DNA of 64,000 nucleotides from CACIIZ01 sp045565285 (lineage in GTDB: Bacteria; Pseudomonadota; Alphaproteobacteria; Rhodobacterales; Rhodobacteraceae), in assembly GCA_045565285.1 (NCBI GenBank), contig JBJLFR010000007.1, forward strand, positions 68,461-132,460. Direction: 5' to 3'. Numbering within the stretch: position 1 is the stretch's first letter; the number at the start of each line of letters is the position of its first letter. Of the stretch, positions 16,344 to 26,810 are shown one piece after another. The notes beneath the pieces are model-generated. The model was not told the origin of the DNA. It did no database searches and saw nothing but the letters and a program-made list of their open reading frames with translations. The translations under genes and the position numbers were made by a program.

Positions 16344-16958
16344 ATGAAATTTAAGAAATTTTTTCATAGAGAAATTTATTTACCTATAATACATTTATAT
16401 GATTTGTTACACGACTTCAAAAGGGGTATTAGAACAACAGAAAATTATGAAATTTCTGACCTTGGTTTTTCAGATGAAATAGGTAATAAATACCAACCAT
16501 TGGGATATAATCGACTAATAGAAGTTATAAAATATGCGGCAAATATAAATCCTAACTCATGTTTTATTGATGCTGGTTGTGGCAAAGGTCGACCATTGTT
16601 TGTTGCCTTGGAAAATGGTTTTAATAATGTATTAGGAGTTGAGATATCAAAAAAACTTTTTAATATATGTAAAAGAAATCTTTCTAAATATGATGGTAAT
16701 TATAATTTGATATGTTCTGATATTGATAACTTTCAATTTCCAAAAGGTTCTCTAACTATCTTTTTATTTAATCCGTTTAATGGAAAAAAACTTAATAAAT
16801 TGAAAAATCAAATAATGAAAAAAAAAAATAATGGTTTAATAATTTATTTTAATCCTAAATATGACTATGTATTTTCTAATATGAAAATAATCAGAAAATT
16901 TCAATGGTATAATTTTGGACTTTTCAAAGAAGAGTGTAAGATTTATGAGATATTATAA
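16344..16958 (+). CDS. Class I SAM-dependent methyltransferase, unknown substrate
   Basis: The 204-residue product has the SAM-binding glycine motif FIDAGCGKGRPL, an acidic residue closing strand 2 in VLGVEISKKLF, and a motif IV-like IFLFNPFNG. The last resembles the NPP-type motif of N-methyltransferases but has Asn-Pro-Phe. The N-terminal 45 residues are basic and aromatic. It sits between the cyclase and SDR genes on the same strand with 15-27 bp gaps. The ATG at 16344 was preferred over a GTG nine bases upstream. Substrate unknown. Confidence 0.72.
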   Translation: MKFKKFFHREIYLPIIHLYDLLHDFKRGIRTTENYEISDLGFSDEIGNKYQPLGYNRLIEVIKYAANINPNSCFIDAGCGKGRPLFVALENGFNNVLGVEISKKLFNICKRNLSKYDGNYNLICSDIDNFQFPKGSLTIFLFNPFNGKKLNKLKNQIMKKKNNGLIIYFNPKYDYVFSNMKIIRKFQWYNFGLFKEECKIYEIL

Positions 16959-16978
16959 ATTTTGAGTAAAAGTTGTTT

Positions 16979-17710
16979 ATGAAATCAAATAAAAAAAAAA
17001 TAGCTTTAATTGTTGGAGCAGGGGATTATTTAGGTTCAGCACTAGCAAAAAAATTTTCAAAAGAAGGGTTTAGTGTAGTAGTTACAAGAAGAAGAGGAGA
17101 TTTATCAAAACTTGTTAGAGATATTGAAACTTTAGGAGGGGAGATAATTCCTTTTCATTCAGATGCTAGGAAAGAAGATCAGGTAGTTAAATTAATTGAG
17201 ACTATTGAAACAGGTCTGGGTCAAATTGATATTTTGATCTATAATGTAGGAGGTAATGTTAAATATAAAATATTGGATACATCAAGTAGAGTCTATCGAA
17301 AAGTGTGGGAAATGTGTGCGTTTGGTGGATTTTTAAATGCTAAGGAAGTATTGAAATATATGATACCTCGTAAAAAAGGATCTATTATTTTTACTGGTGC
17401 GTCAGCGAGTTTAAGTGGGAAAGAAGGCTTCTCAGCATTTTCTGGAGGCAAACAAGCTCTAAGAGCTCTTGCTCAAAGTTTAGCTAAAGAGGTGAGCTCA
17501 CATAGTATTCATATATCTCATGTAGTAATTGACGGATTAATTGAAAATAATAATACCAAAAAACTGTTCCCAAAAGAATTTGAAAAAAGACCTTCTGAAG
17601 GTATTTTAAAACCTAAGGATATTGCAGAATTATATTGGCAAATACATTTGCAACCTAAGAGTTCGTGGTCTTTTGAGACCGATATTCGTCCTTACAGTGA
17701 AAAATGGTAG
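16979..17710 (+). CDS. SDR-family oxidoreductase with Phe in place of the catalytic Tyr
   Basis: The 243-residue product is a classical-size SDR. The cofactor loop is VGAGDYLGSALA, with basic residues VVVTRRRGD after strand 2 suggesting NADPH, followed by NVGG and the catalytic serine region IIFTGASAS. The usual YxxxK active site reads FSGGK: the lysine is there but the tyrosine is phenylalanine. A recognisable SDR subfamily with FAAFAGAK-like sites and HVVIDG shares this feature, so it is probably not decay. The reaction is unknown, and without the tyrosine it may be non-standard. The ATG at 16979 is preferred over TTG 16973. Confidence 0.8.
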   Translation: MKSNKKKIALIVGAGDYLGSALAKKFSKEGFSVVVTRRRGDLSKLVRDIETLGGEIIPFHSDARKEDQVVKLIETIETGLGQIDILIYNVGGNVKYKILDTSSRVYRKVWEMCAFGGFLNAKEVLKYMIPRKKGSIIFTGASASLSGKEGFSAFSGGKQALRALAQSLAKEVSSHSIHISHVVIDGLIENNNTKKLFPKEFEKRPSEGILKPKDIAELYWQIHLQPKSSWSFETDIRPYSEKW

Positions 17711-17740
17711 TTTTAATTTTATAAATATTCAATTATTACA

Positions 17741-20700
17741 TCATTCAAATTCTATTAATAAATCTTTGGCATCTATTTGACTTCCAGTTACAATATAAAT
17801 TTTTTTAACTCGAAAATCATTTTCTGCGTTTAATACGGTCTCCATTTTCATTGCTTCTATTATAAGAAGTACATCTCCTTTTTTAACTAAATTTCCCTCT
17901 TTAACAGCAACTGATGATATTGATCCTGGCATTGGAGATGCCACATGTTTGGGATTACTAGTATCAGCTTTTGGTTTTTGGATTATTTTTTTATTCGAAG
18001 TATTGTGATCTGGAATTCTAATAATTCTTGGTTGTCCATTTAATTCAAAAAATACTTTACGATCACCTTCATCATTAAGTTCACTTACTGCCTGGAGACG
18101 TATTTCTAATGTTTTTCCTGGATCTATCTCTACACTAATTTCTTGACTATTTTCCATTCCATAGAAAAAAACATCAGTGGGCAAACATCTTACAGGTCCG
18201 TATTTGGAATGATGTAATAAATAATCTTTAAAAACCTTTGGATACATTAAATAGCTACAAAAATCCTCATCATCTATTTCCTTTAAAGAAAGATCTAAAC
18301 ATACTTTTTTTCGAATATTTAATAAACCTTGTTGTTTTATTTTTGAACCTGGTCTTTCTTTTATGTAAACGTCTTTTCCTAATGCCTTTTTAATTAAGTT
18401 ATTGGGGAAACCTCCGGGAGGTTGTCCTAAGTTTCCTTTTAACATGTCAATTACCGACTCTGGAAATATTATTTCTGTATTTGGATCCTCTACTTGATTT
18501 TTACTAATTCCTTGAGCAACCATCATAAGAGCCATATCGCCAACTACTTTTGAAGATGGAGTTACTTTTACAATATCTCCAAATATTTGATTTACTTCTG
18601 AATAGGTTTTTGCGATTTCTGGCCACTTATTTTCTAAACCAAGACTTTTGGCTTGTGCTAATAAATTTGTGAATTGTCCACCAGGCATTTCGTGTAAATA
18701 TACTTCAGAGGCTGGAAAACTTATCCCATCATCAAAAGCCACATATTGTTTTCTAACTGCTTGCCAATAATTAGAGATATCTCTAACCTCATCTATATTT
18801 AAACTAGAAACTCTTTCAGTATTTTTTAAACTCTCAATGAAAGATCCTAGGCATGGCTGTGAAGTACCTCCAGAGAATGAATCCATGGCGCAATCAACAA
18901 TATCTACTCCTGCTTCAGTAGCTGACAATAGAGTAGCTATTCCAGCTCCACTAGTATCGTGAGTATGTAAATGTATTGGTAATCCAGTTTCTTCCTTCAA
19001 TGTTTTAATTAATATCTTTGCTGCCGAAGGTTTTAGAAGACCTGCCATGTCCTTTAATCCAAGTATATGAGTGCCAAAGCTTTGTAATTCTTTAGCCATT
19101 TTAACATAATATTTTAAAGAGTATTTCGTTCGAGTTGGATCCATTATGTCTCCAGTATAGCAAATAGATGCTTCTAAAATTTTTCCTGTATCAAGAACTG
19201 AATCCATTGATAATTTCATATTTTCTACCCAGTTCAAGCTATCAAAAACTCTAAAAATATCTATTCCAGATTCTGCAGCTAAATTTACAAAATATTTTAC
19301 ATAATTGTCTGGATAGTTCGTATATCCAACACCATTTGAACCTCTCAATAACATTTGTAAAAGTGTATCGGGCATTTTTTTTCTTAAATCTCTAAGTCTT
19401 TGCCAAGGGCATTCTTGTAAAAAACGATAAGCAACATCAAATGTTGCACCACCCCAACATTCAACAGAGAATAATTCTGCAAGATTAGTATTATAGCGAT
19501 CAGCAACTTTTAACATGTCTAAAGAACGCATTCGTGTAGCAAGCAAACTTTGATGTCCATCCCTCATAGTAGTATCTGTTAAAAGAACCTGCTTTTGGTT
19601 TAATACCCAATTAGAGATAGTTAATGCACCTTTTTTATTTAGAATAGTTTTTAAATTTGCTGGAGATCTTTCTTCTATATTTTTCCTTTTATTTCTAAAA
19701 TCGAAATTAATAGGTTTGATTTTTTGTTTATTTTTTACCTCTTGATGACCCTGGATTGTAATTGTTGCAATATAGTTAAGAAGTTTTGTTGCCCTATCTT
19801 GTCTTTCAGAAAATTGAAAAAGTTCTGGTGTCTCATCAATAAATTTTGTTGTATATTTATTTTCTTTAAATTTTTTATGCTTTAATAAATTTTCTACAAA
19901 TGAAATATTAGTAGATACCCCTCGTATCCGAAATTCCCTTAAAGCTCTATCCATTCGTGATATAGCATCTTCAGGAGTAGGAGCCCAGGCTGTTACTTTC
20001 TCTAGTAGACTATCATAAAACCTTGTAATAATAGCACCTGAATAAGCGGTTCCTCCGTCTAACCTTATCCCCATTCCAGTAGCTCCACGGTAAGCAGTTA
20101 TTCTTCCGTAGTCCGGGATAAAATTATTTAAGGGATCCTCAGTTGTTATTCTACATTGTATTGCATGCCCATTACATAGTATATCTGATTGATTTTTTTT
20201 TCCAATTGCTTCGTTTAAATTTGATCCTTCAGATAACATTATTTGGGCTCTAACAATATCTATTCCTGTTATTTCTTCAGTAATAGTATGTTCTACTTGT
20301 ATGCGGGGGTTTACCTCAATAAAGAAAAATTCCCCAGTATTTATATCCATAAGAAACTCAACGGTACCGGCACATTGATACCCTACCTGCTTGCAAATAG
20401 CTGTTGCCATTTCACAAACAGTTTTACGTTGTTGATTATTAAGGTATGGAGCAGGAGCTCTTTCAATTACTTTCTGATTTCTCCTCTGAATTGAACAATC
20501 TCTTTCCCAAAGGTGATAAATGTTACCACTCTTATCACCCATAATTTGGACTTCAACATGTCTTGCATTCTTAATATATCTTTCTAAAAAAGATTCAGAA
20601 TTTCCAAATGCGTTTTCAGCTTCTCTTCTTCCTTCTAAAATATTTTTTTCCACATCTTCTATTCTATTGATTAATCTCATTCCTCTTCCACCTCCACCCC

Positions 20701-21190
20701 ATGAAGCTTTCAGCATAAGTGGGAAACCTAGTTTTTGAGCTATTTTAATCAATTCTTTTGGATTATCTGGTAATATACTGCTTGCTGGAATTACAGGGAC
20801 TCCTGCTTTTTCTGCAATTTTTCTTGCATTGGCTTTATTTCCCAACTTTTCCATTATTTCTGCAGTTGGACCTATAAAGGTAATACCTGCTTTATTACAC
20901 TCTTTTGCAAATTCAGGTTTTTCTGAAAGTAGACCATATCCAGGATGAATAGCATCAACTTTTGCTCTCCTAGCGATTGAAATTATTTCTTTAATATTGA
21001 GATATGAAGCAACTGGGCCTAGCCCTTTTCCAATCTTATATGCTTCATCGGCTTTAAATCTATGTAAAGATAATTTATCTTCTTCAGCAAAAACTGCCAC
21101 AGTGGATTTTCCCATTTCATTAGCAGCTCTCATAACCCTAATAGCGATTTCACCTCTATTTGCTATTAAAATTTTGCGAAATTTAGCCAT
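17741..21190 (-). CDS. pyc: Pyruvate carboxylase
   Basis: The 1149-residue product is a complete single-chain pyruvate carboxylase. It contains a biotin carboxylase domain (about residues 1-455, with the ATP-grasp loop ASWGGGGRGMRL and FIEVNPRIQVEHT), a carboxyltransferase domain from LLTDTTMRDGHQSLLATRMR (about 530) to about 1000, and a C-terminal biotinyl domain whose EAMKMET motif holds the biotinylated lysine near residue 1113. It makes oxaloacetate from pyruvate and bicarbonate, refilling the citric acid cycle. Length is as expected for the alpha-4 type. It is transcribed alone and divergent from uvrD. Confidence 0.97.
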   Translation of the reverse strand: MAKFRKILIANRGEIAIRVMRAANEMGKSTVAVFAEEDKLSLHRFKADEAYKIGKGLGPVASYLNIKEIISIARRAKVDAIHPGYGLLSEKPEFAKECNKAGITFIGPTAEIMEKLGNKANARKIAEKAGVPVIPASSILPDNPKELIKIAQKLGFPLMLKASWGGGGRGMRLINRIEDVEKNILEGRREAENAFGNSESFLERYIKNARHVEVQIMGDKSGNIYHLWERDCSIQRRNQKVIERAPAPYLNNQQRKTVCEMATAICKQVGYQCAGTVEFLMDINTGEFFFIEVNPRIQVEHTITEEITGIDIVRAQIMLSEGSNLNEAIGKKNQSDILCNGHAIQCRITTEDPLNNFIPDYGRITAYRGATGMGIRLDGGTAYSGAIITRFYDSLLEKVTAWAPTPEDAISRMDRALREFRIRGVSTNISFVENLLKHKKFKENKYTTKFIDETPELFQFSERQDRATKLLNYIATITIQGHQEVKNKQKIKPINFDFRNKRKNIEERSPANLKTILNKKGALTISNWVLNQKQVLLTDTTMRDGHQSLLATRMRSLDMLKVADRYNTNLAELFSVECWGGATFDVAYRFLQECPWQRLRDLRKKMPDTLLQMLLRGSNGVGYTNYPDNYVKYFVNLAAESGIDIFRVFDSLNWVENMKLSMDSVLDTGKILEASICYTGDIMDPTRTKYSLKYYVKMAKELQSFGTHILGLKDMAGLLKPSAAKILIKTLKEETGLPIHLHTHDTSGAGIATLLSATEAGVDIVDCAMDSFSGGTSQPCLGSFIESLKNTERVSSLNIDEVRDISNYWQAVRKQYVAFDDGISFPASEVYLHEMPGGQFTNLLAQAKSLGLENKWPEIAKTYSEVNQIFGDIVKVTPSSKVVGDMALMMVAQGISKNQVEDPNTEIIFPESVIDMLKGNLGQPPGGFPNNLIKKALGKDVYIKERPGSKIKQQGLLNIRKKVCLDLSLKEIDDEDFCSYLMYPKVFKDYLLHHSKYGPVRCLPTDVFFYGMENSQEISVEIDPGKTLEIRLQAVSELNDEGDRKVFFELNGQPRIIRIPDHNTSNKKIIQKPKADTSNPKHVASPMPGSISSVAVKEGNLVKKGDVLLIIEAMKMETVLNAENDFRVKKIYIVTGSQIDAKDLLIEFE

Positions 21191-21343
21191 AGAATTAATC
21201 CCTTAATTAATGTTATGTCATTTAAAATTATTAATTTGATTGAATCATGTAATTTATTTATTCTTATAGCAATTAATTACTAATAATAAAAATTAAATGA
21301 AACAAATCTTTTCATTTAACATTTAGTTAAGTAAGTTCCAAAC

Positions 21344-23665
21344 ATGGATATAGATAATACAGAAAATTCACAGAATTTAGCAGATAGAGCCATACTTAAT
21401 CGGCGACAAAATAATTTTCTTTCTGATTTAAATAAAATGCAAAGAGAAGCAGTTGAAACAGTAAATGGTCCTTTACTAGTTCTAGCAGGTGCTGGAACCG
21501 GAAAGACAAGAGCTTTAACTGCTAGAATTGCTTACTTAATAGAAAATGGATATGCAAAACCAAACCAGATATTAGGAGTAACTTTTACAAATAAAGCTGC
21601 TCAAGAAATGAAAAACAGAATAGGAAAATATTTAGGCGCTACTGTTGAAGGTATGCCCTGGTTAGGGACTTTTCATTCAATAGGTGCCAAGATTCTCAGA
21701 AGACATGCTGAATTTATAAACTTAAAGTCAAATTTTACAATTTTAGATACTGATGATCAGTTACGTTTGTTTAAACAGCTCATATCTTTTGAAAATATTG
21801 ATGAAAAGCGTTGGCCCGCAAGAAATTTGGCAGGTCTAATAGATCATTGGAAAAACAATGCTTGGACACCAGATAGATTACCACAAAATGAAGTTAATAA
21901 ATTTGATGGAAAGGGACAAAAAATTTATAAACTTTATCAAGAAAGATTAAGAATTTTGAATTCTGTTGATTTTGGGGATTTAATCCTTTTCCCTATTTTA
22001 CTAATGCAATCAAATAATGAATTATTAGAAAAATATCATAATATATTTAGATTTATATTAGTAGACGAGTATCAAGATACAAATGTTTCACAATATCTTT
22101 TATTAAGATTATTTGCAGAAGGACATAAAAATATTTGTTGTGTTGGAGATGATGATCAGTCAATTTATGGTTGGAGAGGTGCTGAGGTTAAAAATATTTT
22201 ATCTTTTGAAAAAGATTTTTCTGGTTCAAAAGTTGTGAGATTAGAACAAAATTATAGGTCAACACCTCATATATTGGGAGCTGCATCCTCTTTGATCAAA
22301 ATTAATTCCACCAGACTTGGTAAAAAACTTTGGACAAATATATCTGAAGGAGAAAAAGTAAGGCTTATTAATCATTGGGATGGAAATGAAGAAGCAAGGT
22401 GGATAGGAGTAGAAATTGAAAGCCTTAGTTTTGGAAATAGGGGAATGCAACCTTTTTTGTATAATCAAATTGCACTTTTAGTTAGAGCTTCCTTTCAAAT
22501 GCGTGCTTTTGAAGAGAGGTTTATCCAATTAGGGTTACCTTATAGAGTTATTGGTGGACCGCGCTTTTATGAAAGAAAAGAAATAAGAGATGCGATAGCT
22601 TATTTTAGAGCAAGCATAAGTTTTGATGATGGATTGGCTTTTGAAAGAATATTGAACACTCCAAAGAGAGGTTTTGGAGATAAATCAATGAAATTATTAA
22701 ATGAAGTGGCAAGAGAACAGAATATAGGATTGATGTCAGCAGCTCAGTTTGCGATTGATAATGGTAAACTTCCATCAAAACTTTCAATAGAGTTAGATAA
22801 TTTATTAAATAATTTTAAAAAGTGGCATTCAGATTTTTTTGATGATTCAAAAAAGCATACTGAAGTAGCTGAGATCATTCTTGATGAATCAGGTTATACT
22901 GAAATGTGGCAATCTGAAACAACTCCAGATGCAGCAGGCAGATTAGAAAATTTAAAAGAACTTATTAAAGCTTTAGATGAATTTGAGAATATGCAGGGGT
23001 TTCTAGAGCATATATCTCTAATAATGGAGATGGAAACTGATGCTGATACTCCAAAAATTTCGATAATGACACTCCATGCAGCAAAAGGATTAGAATTTCC
23101 AGTTGTTTTTCTACCTGGTTGGGAAGATGGTTTGTTTCCTTCTCAAAGATCAATGGACCAGAAGGGAAAATTAGGTCTTGAGGAAGAAAGAAGATTGGCT
23201 CACGTTGGTATTACAAGAGCTGAGAAATATTGTGTTATAAGTTTTGCTTCAAACCGCAGAATTTTTAATCAATGGCAAAATACAATTCCTTCAAGATTTA
23301 TAAATGAATTGTCAGAAGAAAATATTGAAATTCTTAATAGAAAAAGTGATTTTGGATCCTATTCAGATGGATGGACTAATATACCTGAAAAGGGGCAAAT
23401 GTTTAATAAAAATAATTATAATTCCCCTGGTTGGAGGAGAATGTCATCAAACATTCAGAAAAAGAATCCACCACTTAAGTTAGTAAGTGAATCTTTTACT
23501 AATAATATTCCTGACAATTTTTTGATTGGTTCTAGAGTTTTTCATCAAAAGTTTGGATATGGAATTATTGAGGAAATAAATATTGATAAAATAAGAGTTA
23601 TTTTTGAAAAATCCGAACCAAAAGATATAATGGCTTCTTTTTTAGTTCATGAAGATGATGTTTAA
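21344..23665 (+). CDS. uvrD: ATP-dependent DNA helicase UvrD/PcrA
   Basis: The 773-residue superfamily 1 helicase has Walker A LAGAGTGKTRAL (about residues 47-58), motif Ia VTFTNKAAQEM, Walker B LVDEYQDTN, motif III GDDDQSIYGWRGA, motif IV LEQNYRS, motif V MTLHAAKGLEFPVVFLPG and motif VI EERRLAHVGITRA. The C-terminal tail ends in a Tudor-like segment (SRVFHQKFGYGIIEEI) that in UvrD/PcrA binds RNA polymerase. The enzyme unwinds DNA 3' to 5' in nucleotide excision and mismatch repair. Confidence 0.95.
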   Translation: MDIDNTENSQNLADRAILNRRQNNFLSDLNKMQREAVETVNGPLLVLAGAGTGKTRALTARIAYLIENGYAKPNQILGVTFTNKAAQEMKNRIGKYLGATVEGMPWLGTFHSIGAKILRRHAEFINLKSNFTILDTDDQLRLFKQLISFENIDEKRWPARNLAGLIDHWKNNAWTPDRLPQNEVNKFDGKGQKIYKLYQERLRILNSVDFGDLILFPILLMQSNNELLEKYHNIFRFILVDEYQDTNVSQYLLLRLFAEGHKNICCVGDDDQSIYGWRGAEVKNILSFEKDFSGSKVVRLEQNYRSTPHILGAASSLIKINSTRLGKKLWTNISEGEKVRLINHWDGNEEARWIGVEIESLSFGNRGMQPFLYNQIALLVRASFQMRAFEERFIQLGLPYRVIGGPRFYERKEIRDAIAYFRASISFDDGLAFERILNTPKRGFGDKSMKLLNEVAREQNIGLMSAAQFAIDNGKLPSKLSIELDNLLNNFKKWHSDFFDDSKKHTEVAEIILDESGYTEMWQSETTPDAAGRLENLKELIKALDEFENMQGFLEHISLIMEMETDADTPKISIMTLHAAKGLEFPVVFLPGWEDGLFPSQRSMDQKGKLGLEEERRLAHVGITRAEKYCVISFASNRRIFNQWQNTIPSRFINELSEENIEILNRKSDFGSYSDGWTNIPEKGQMFNKNNYNSPGWRRMSSNIQKKNPPLKLVSESFTNNIPDNFLIGSRVFHQKFGYGIIEEINIDKIRVIFEKSEPKDIMASFLVHEDDV

Positions 23666-23714
23666 TTTTTATCTTTAGGATAATTTCTTTTAAAAACAAT
23701 TAGAGGAATAGAAG

Positions 23715-25451
23715 TTGTTTATAAAATATTTTCCCATAATAGGATGGATCAAATACTATTCTTATGACGATTTTGCAAATGACACTATAGCTGCAATTAT
23801 TGTAACTATCATGTTAATTCCCCAATCTTTGGCATACGCTTTATTAGCTGGGTTACCACCAGAAATTGGCTTATATGCTTCAATAATTCCACTTATTCTT
23901 TATTCAATTTTTGGTACTTCCAAAACACTAGCGGTTGGTCCTGTTGCCGTTATCGCTCTTATGAGTTTTGCAGCATGTAGTAAATTTGCAATACCTGGAA
24001 GTCCTGAGTTTGTATCAATTTCTATTATGTTAGCTACACTATCAGGGTTAATTTTACTTGTAATGGGTATTTTAAAACTTGGATTTATTACAAATTTTCT
24101 TTCACATCCAGTAATCTCAGGTTTCATTACTGCATCTGGATTAATAATCGCGGCCAGCCAATTAAAACATATCTTTGGAATTAATGGTGATGGAAGTAAT
24201 TTAATTGAAATTTCGTTTAATCTTTTTAAAAATTTTTCAGACTTAAACTTATTAACATTACTGATAGGATTTATATCTATAATAATCTTATATTGGACAA
24301 AAAAAAGATTTAAAGCTTTTTTAATAGATTTAAAAATAAGTGAATTTCTTTCTGATTTAATCTCAAGGACCGGACCATTAATAGCAGTATTTGTATCAAT
24401 TTTTTTTGTATGGATTTTTAATCTTGGAGAGAATTCTGTTTCAATTGTAGGTTATATTCCTAAAGGATTGCCTATAATCCAATTTCCTGAAATAACTTTT
24501 AATATTGTGCTTGAACTTTTTATACCTGCATTGTTAATTTCAATAGTAGGATATGTTGAAACAGTTTCAATTGCTCAAACCCTTGCTGCAAAAAGACGAG
24601 AGAAAATTGATCATAATCAAGAGCTGATTGCTCTAGGTTTTTCTAACTTTGGATCAGGGTTGTCGGGAGGTTTACCAGTTACTGGTGGATTTGCACGTTC
24701 AGTTGTTAATTTTGATGCTGGAGCAAAAACACCTGCTGCTGGAGCTTTAACTGCTATTGGCATTGCTTTTTCGACACTTTTTTTGACACCTCTACTATTT
24801 TATTTACCAAAAGCTACTTTGGCTGCAACAATTATGATTGCTGTTCTATCACTAGTTGATTTTAAATCGATAGGTAAAGTTTTTTCATATTCCCCAGCAG
24901 ATGGATTGGCTATGATTTCAACAATCATAGTCACCGTATCTTTTGGAGTTGAAATAGGTATAGTATCTGGTGTGATTTTATCATTATCAATGTTTTTATA
25001 TAGAACATCGAGGCCACATATTGCTAAAGTTGGACAAGTACCAGGAACAGAACATTATCGTAATGTAAATAGACATATAGTTGTTTCAAGTAAAAAAGTC
25101 ATATGTTTAAGAATTGATGAAAGCCTTTATTTTCCAAATGCTAGATTTTTAGAAGATACAGTTTATGACTATGTAATTAATAATAAAGAAATTAATCATA
25201 TTATTATTATGTGTTCTGCAATAAATTATATAGATTCAAGTGCTTTAGAAAGTTTAGAATTTATTAACAATAGATTAAATGAAGCTGGTGTTAAATTACA
25301 TTTAAGTGAAGTAAAAGGCCCAGTAATGGACCAACTCAAAAGTTCCAATTTCCTGGAGGAATTAACTGGTGAGATTTTCTTAACTAACTTTAAGGCATTT
25401 TTATCTATAGAACCCGAATTAGCTAATAAAACCTTAAAATTAAAAAATTAA
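23715..25451 (+). CDS. SulP-family anion transporter with STAS domain
   Basis: The 578-residue product has the SulP membrane domain of about 12-14 helices, with the signature PQSLAYALLAGLPPEIGLYAS near residues 38-58, AVGPVAVIALMS, and GGLPVTGGFARSVVNF. A cytoplasmic STAS domain follows from about residue 445 (VICLRIDESLYFPNARFLEDT and MCSAINYIDSSALESL). SulP proteins move sulfate, bicarbonate or other anions, often with sodium or protons. The exact anion is not readable. The TTG start at 23715 has an AGAGGA site upstream. Confidence 0.92.
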   Translation: MFIKYFPIIGWIKYYSYDDFANDTIAAIIVTIMLIPQSLAYALLAGLPPEIGLYASIIPLILYSIFGTSKTLAVGPVAVIALMSFAACSKFAIPGSPEFVSISIMLATLSGLILLVMGILKLGFITNFLSHPVISGFITASGLIIAASQLKHIFGINGDGSNLIEISFNLFKNFSDLNLLTLLIGFISIIILYWTKKRFKAFLIDLKISEFLSDLISRTGPLIAVFVSIFFVWIFNLGENSVSIVGYIPKGLPIIQFPEITFNIVLELFIPALLISIVGYVETVSIAQTLAAKRREKIDHNQELIALGFSNFGSGLSGGLPVTGGFARSVVNFDAGAKTPAAGALTAIGIAFSTLFLTPLLFYLPKATLAATIMIAVLSLVDFKSIGKVFSYSPADGLAMISTIIVTVSFGVEIGIVSGVILSLSMFLYRTSRPHIAKVGQVPGTEHYRNVNRHIVVSSKKVICLRIDESLYFPNARFLEDTVYDYVINNKEINHIIIMCSAINYIDSSALESLEFINNRLNEAGVKLHLSEVKGPVMDQLKSSNFLEELTGEIFLTNFKAFLSIEPELANKTLKLKN

Positions 25452-25578
25452 TTAATCATACATTTAGCATAAAATATTTGAATTTATTTTAATTTTAGCT
25501 ATTAAAAATTATAAAATTTAAGAGAATACTATTTTTAGTCTTAACCATTATTTTGTATTTTAAAATTGGGAGAAATTC

Positions 25579-26166
25579 ATGCGTAAGGAAAAATATGTAC
25601 GGAAGACAAACGAAACCGATATAATCGTACAATTAAATGTAGATGGTACTGGAAAGTCAGAAGTAGATACTGGAATTAATTTTTTTAACCATATGCTAGA
25701 TCAGTTAGCAAAACATTCTCTTATGGATTTAAAAATTAAAGCTAAAGGTGACATTGAGGTTGATTATCATCATACAGTTGAAGATGTAGGAATTTGTTTG
25801 GGAGAGACGTTAAAGAGATGCCTTGGAGATAAAAAAGGAATTAGTAGATATGCATCGATTTTATTACCTATGGATGATGCATTAATACAAGTTGCTATTG
25901 ATTTTTCTGGACGACCCTATTTTTTCTGGGATGTAAATTTCCCAACATCTAAGATAGGTAATTTTGACACGGAGTTATTTTCTGAATTTTTTAGATCTTT
26001 TACATTTAATGCTGATATTACTCTTTATATAAAAATGATTCATGGAATTAATAGTCATCACATTGGTGAAGCGATATTCAAAGGTGTTGCTCAATCTATA
26101 AAAAATGCTCTCATAATTGATCCAAGAAAATCAAAGATAATTCCTTCTACTAAAGGTTCTTTATAA
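25579..26166 (+). CDS. hisB: Imidazoleglycerol-phosphate dehydratase
   Basis: The 195-residue monofunctional HisB has the duplicated metal-binding signatures, FNHMLDQLAKHS and DYHHTVEDVGICLGE in the first half and HGINSHHIGEAIFK in the second. It dehydrates imidazole-glycerol phosphate to imidazole-acetol phosphate, step six of histidine synthesis. No phosphatase domain is attached, as usual outside gammaproteobacteria. A GGGAGAA site precedes the ATG. It heads the his gene run and is 2 bp from hisH. Confidence 0.95.
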   Translation: MRKEKYVRKTNETDIIVQLNVDGTGKSEVDTGINFFNHMLDQLAKHSLMDLKIKAKGDIEVDYHHTVEDVGICLGETLKRCLGDKKGISRYASILLPMDDALIQVAIDFSGRPYFFWDVNFPTSKIGNFDTELFSEFFRSFTFNADITLYIKMIHGINSHHIGEAIFKGVAQSIKNALIIDPRKSKIIPSTKGSL

Positions 26167-26168
26167 CT

Positions 26169-26810
26169 ATGAATACAGTGATTATAGATTACGGTTCAGG
26201 TAATTTACATTCGGTATTAAAAAGTTTTCAGGAGGTAGCAAATTTTAATAAAAAAGATAATGTTATTCTAACTTCGGACCCTAAACTTATTCGATCTGCC
26301 GATAAGGTAGTATTACCAGGTGTTGGTAGTTTTAATGACTGCTTGAATGGTTTAAAATCAAATAAGGATTTATTTTATAATCTTTCTAAACGAGTATTAA
26401 AAGAAGGAGTTCCTTTTTTAGGTATATGTGTAGGCTTACAATTGTTAGCTGATTATGGGCATGAAAATGTAATTAATACTCCTGGACTTGGCTGGTTAGG
26501 TGGTGAAGTAACAAAAATATATTCTGAAGATAAAAATACTAAAATTCCACATATGGGTTGGAACTCACTAATATTTGATAAGGAACACCCATTAACAAAA
26601 AAATTAACTTCTGAAGATGATATGTATTTTGTTCATTCATTCCATATAAAGCTTAAAGATATTAGCGACAGATTAGCTTATGTGAATTACTCTGGCGAAC
26701 TTACAGCAATTGTAGCAAAAGACAATATTTGTGGAACACAATTTCATCCTGAGAAAAGTCAAAAAGTAGGCCAAATCTTTATTGAAAACTTTATGAATTG
26801 GTCTCCTTAA
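26169..26810 (+). CDS. hisH: Imidazole glycerol phosphate synthase, glutamine amidotransferase subunit
   Basis: The 213-residue class I glutaminase has the nucleophile in LGICVGLQLLADYG and the catalytic His-Glu pair in TQFHPEKSQ, with the oxyanion-strand region LPGVGSF present. It supplies ammonia to HisF. Its stop codon shares three bases with the 3' end of the antisense DUF2147 gene, which separates it from hisA by about 500 bp, so read-through past that gene would be needed for one his transcript. Confidence 0.95.
   Translation: MNTVIIDYGSGNLHSVLKSFQEVANFNKKDNVILTSDPKLIRSADKVVLPGVGSFNDCLNGLKSNKDLFYNLSKRVLKEGVPFLGICVGLQLLADYGHENVINTPGLGWLGGEVTKIYSEDKNTKIPHMGWNSLIFDKEHPLTKKLTSEDDMYFVHSFHIKLKDISDRLAYVNYSGELTAIVAKDNICGTQFHPEKSQKVGQIFIENFMNWSP

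Noticed and set aside
16973..16978. TTG start two codons upstream of the SDR gene
   Set aside because: The ATG at 16979 is in the same frame and gives the usual short N-terminus.
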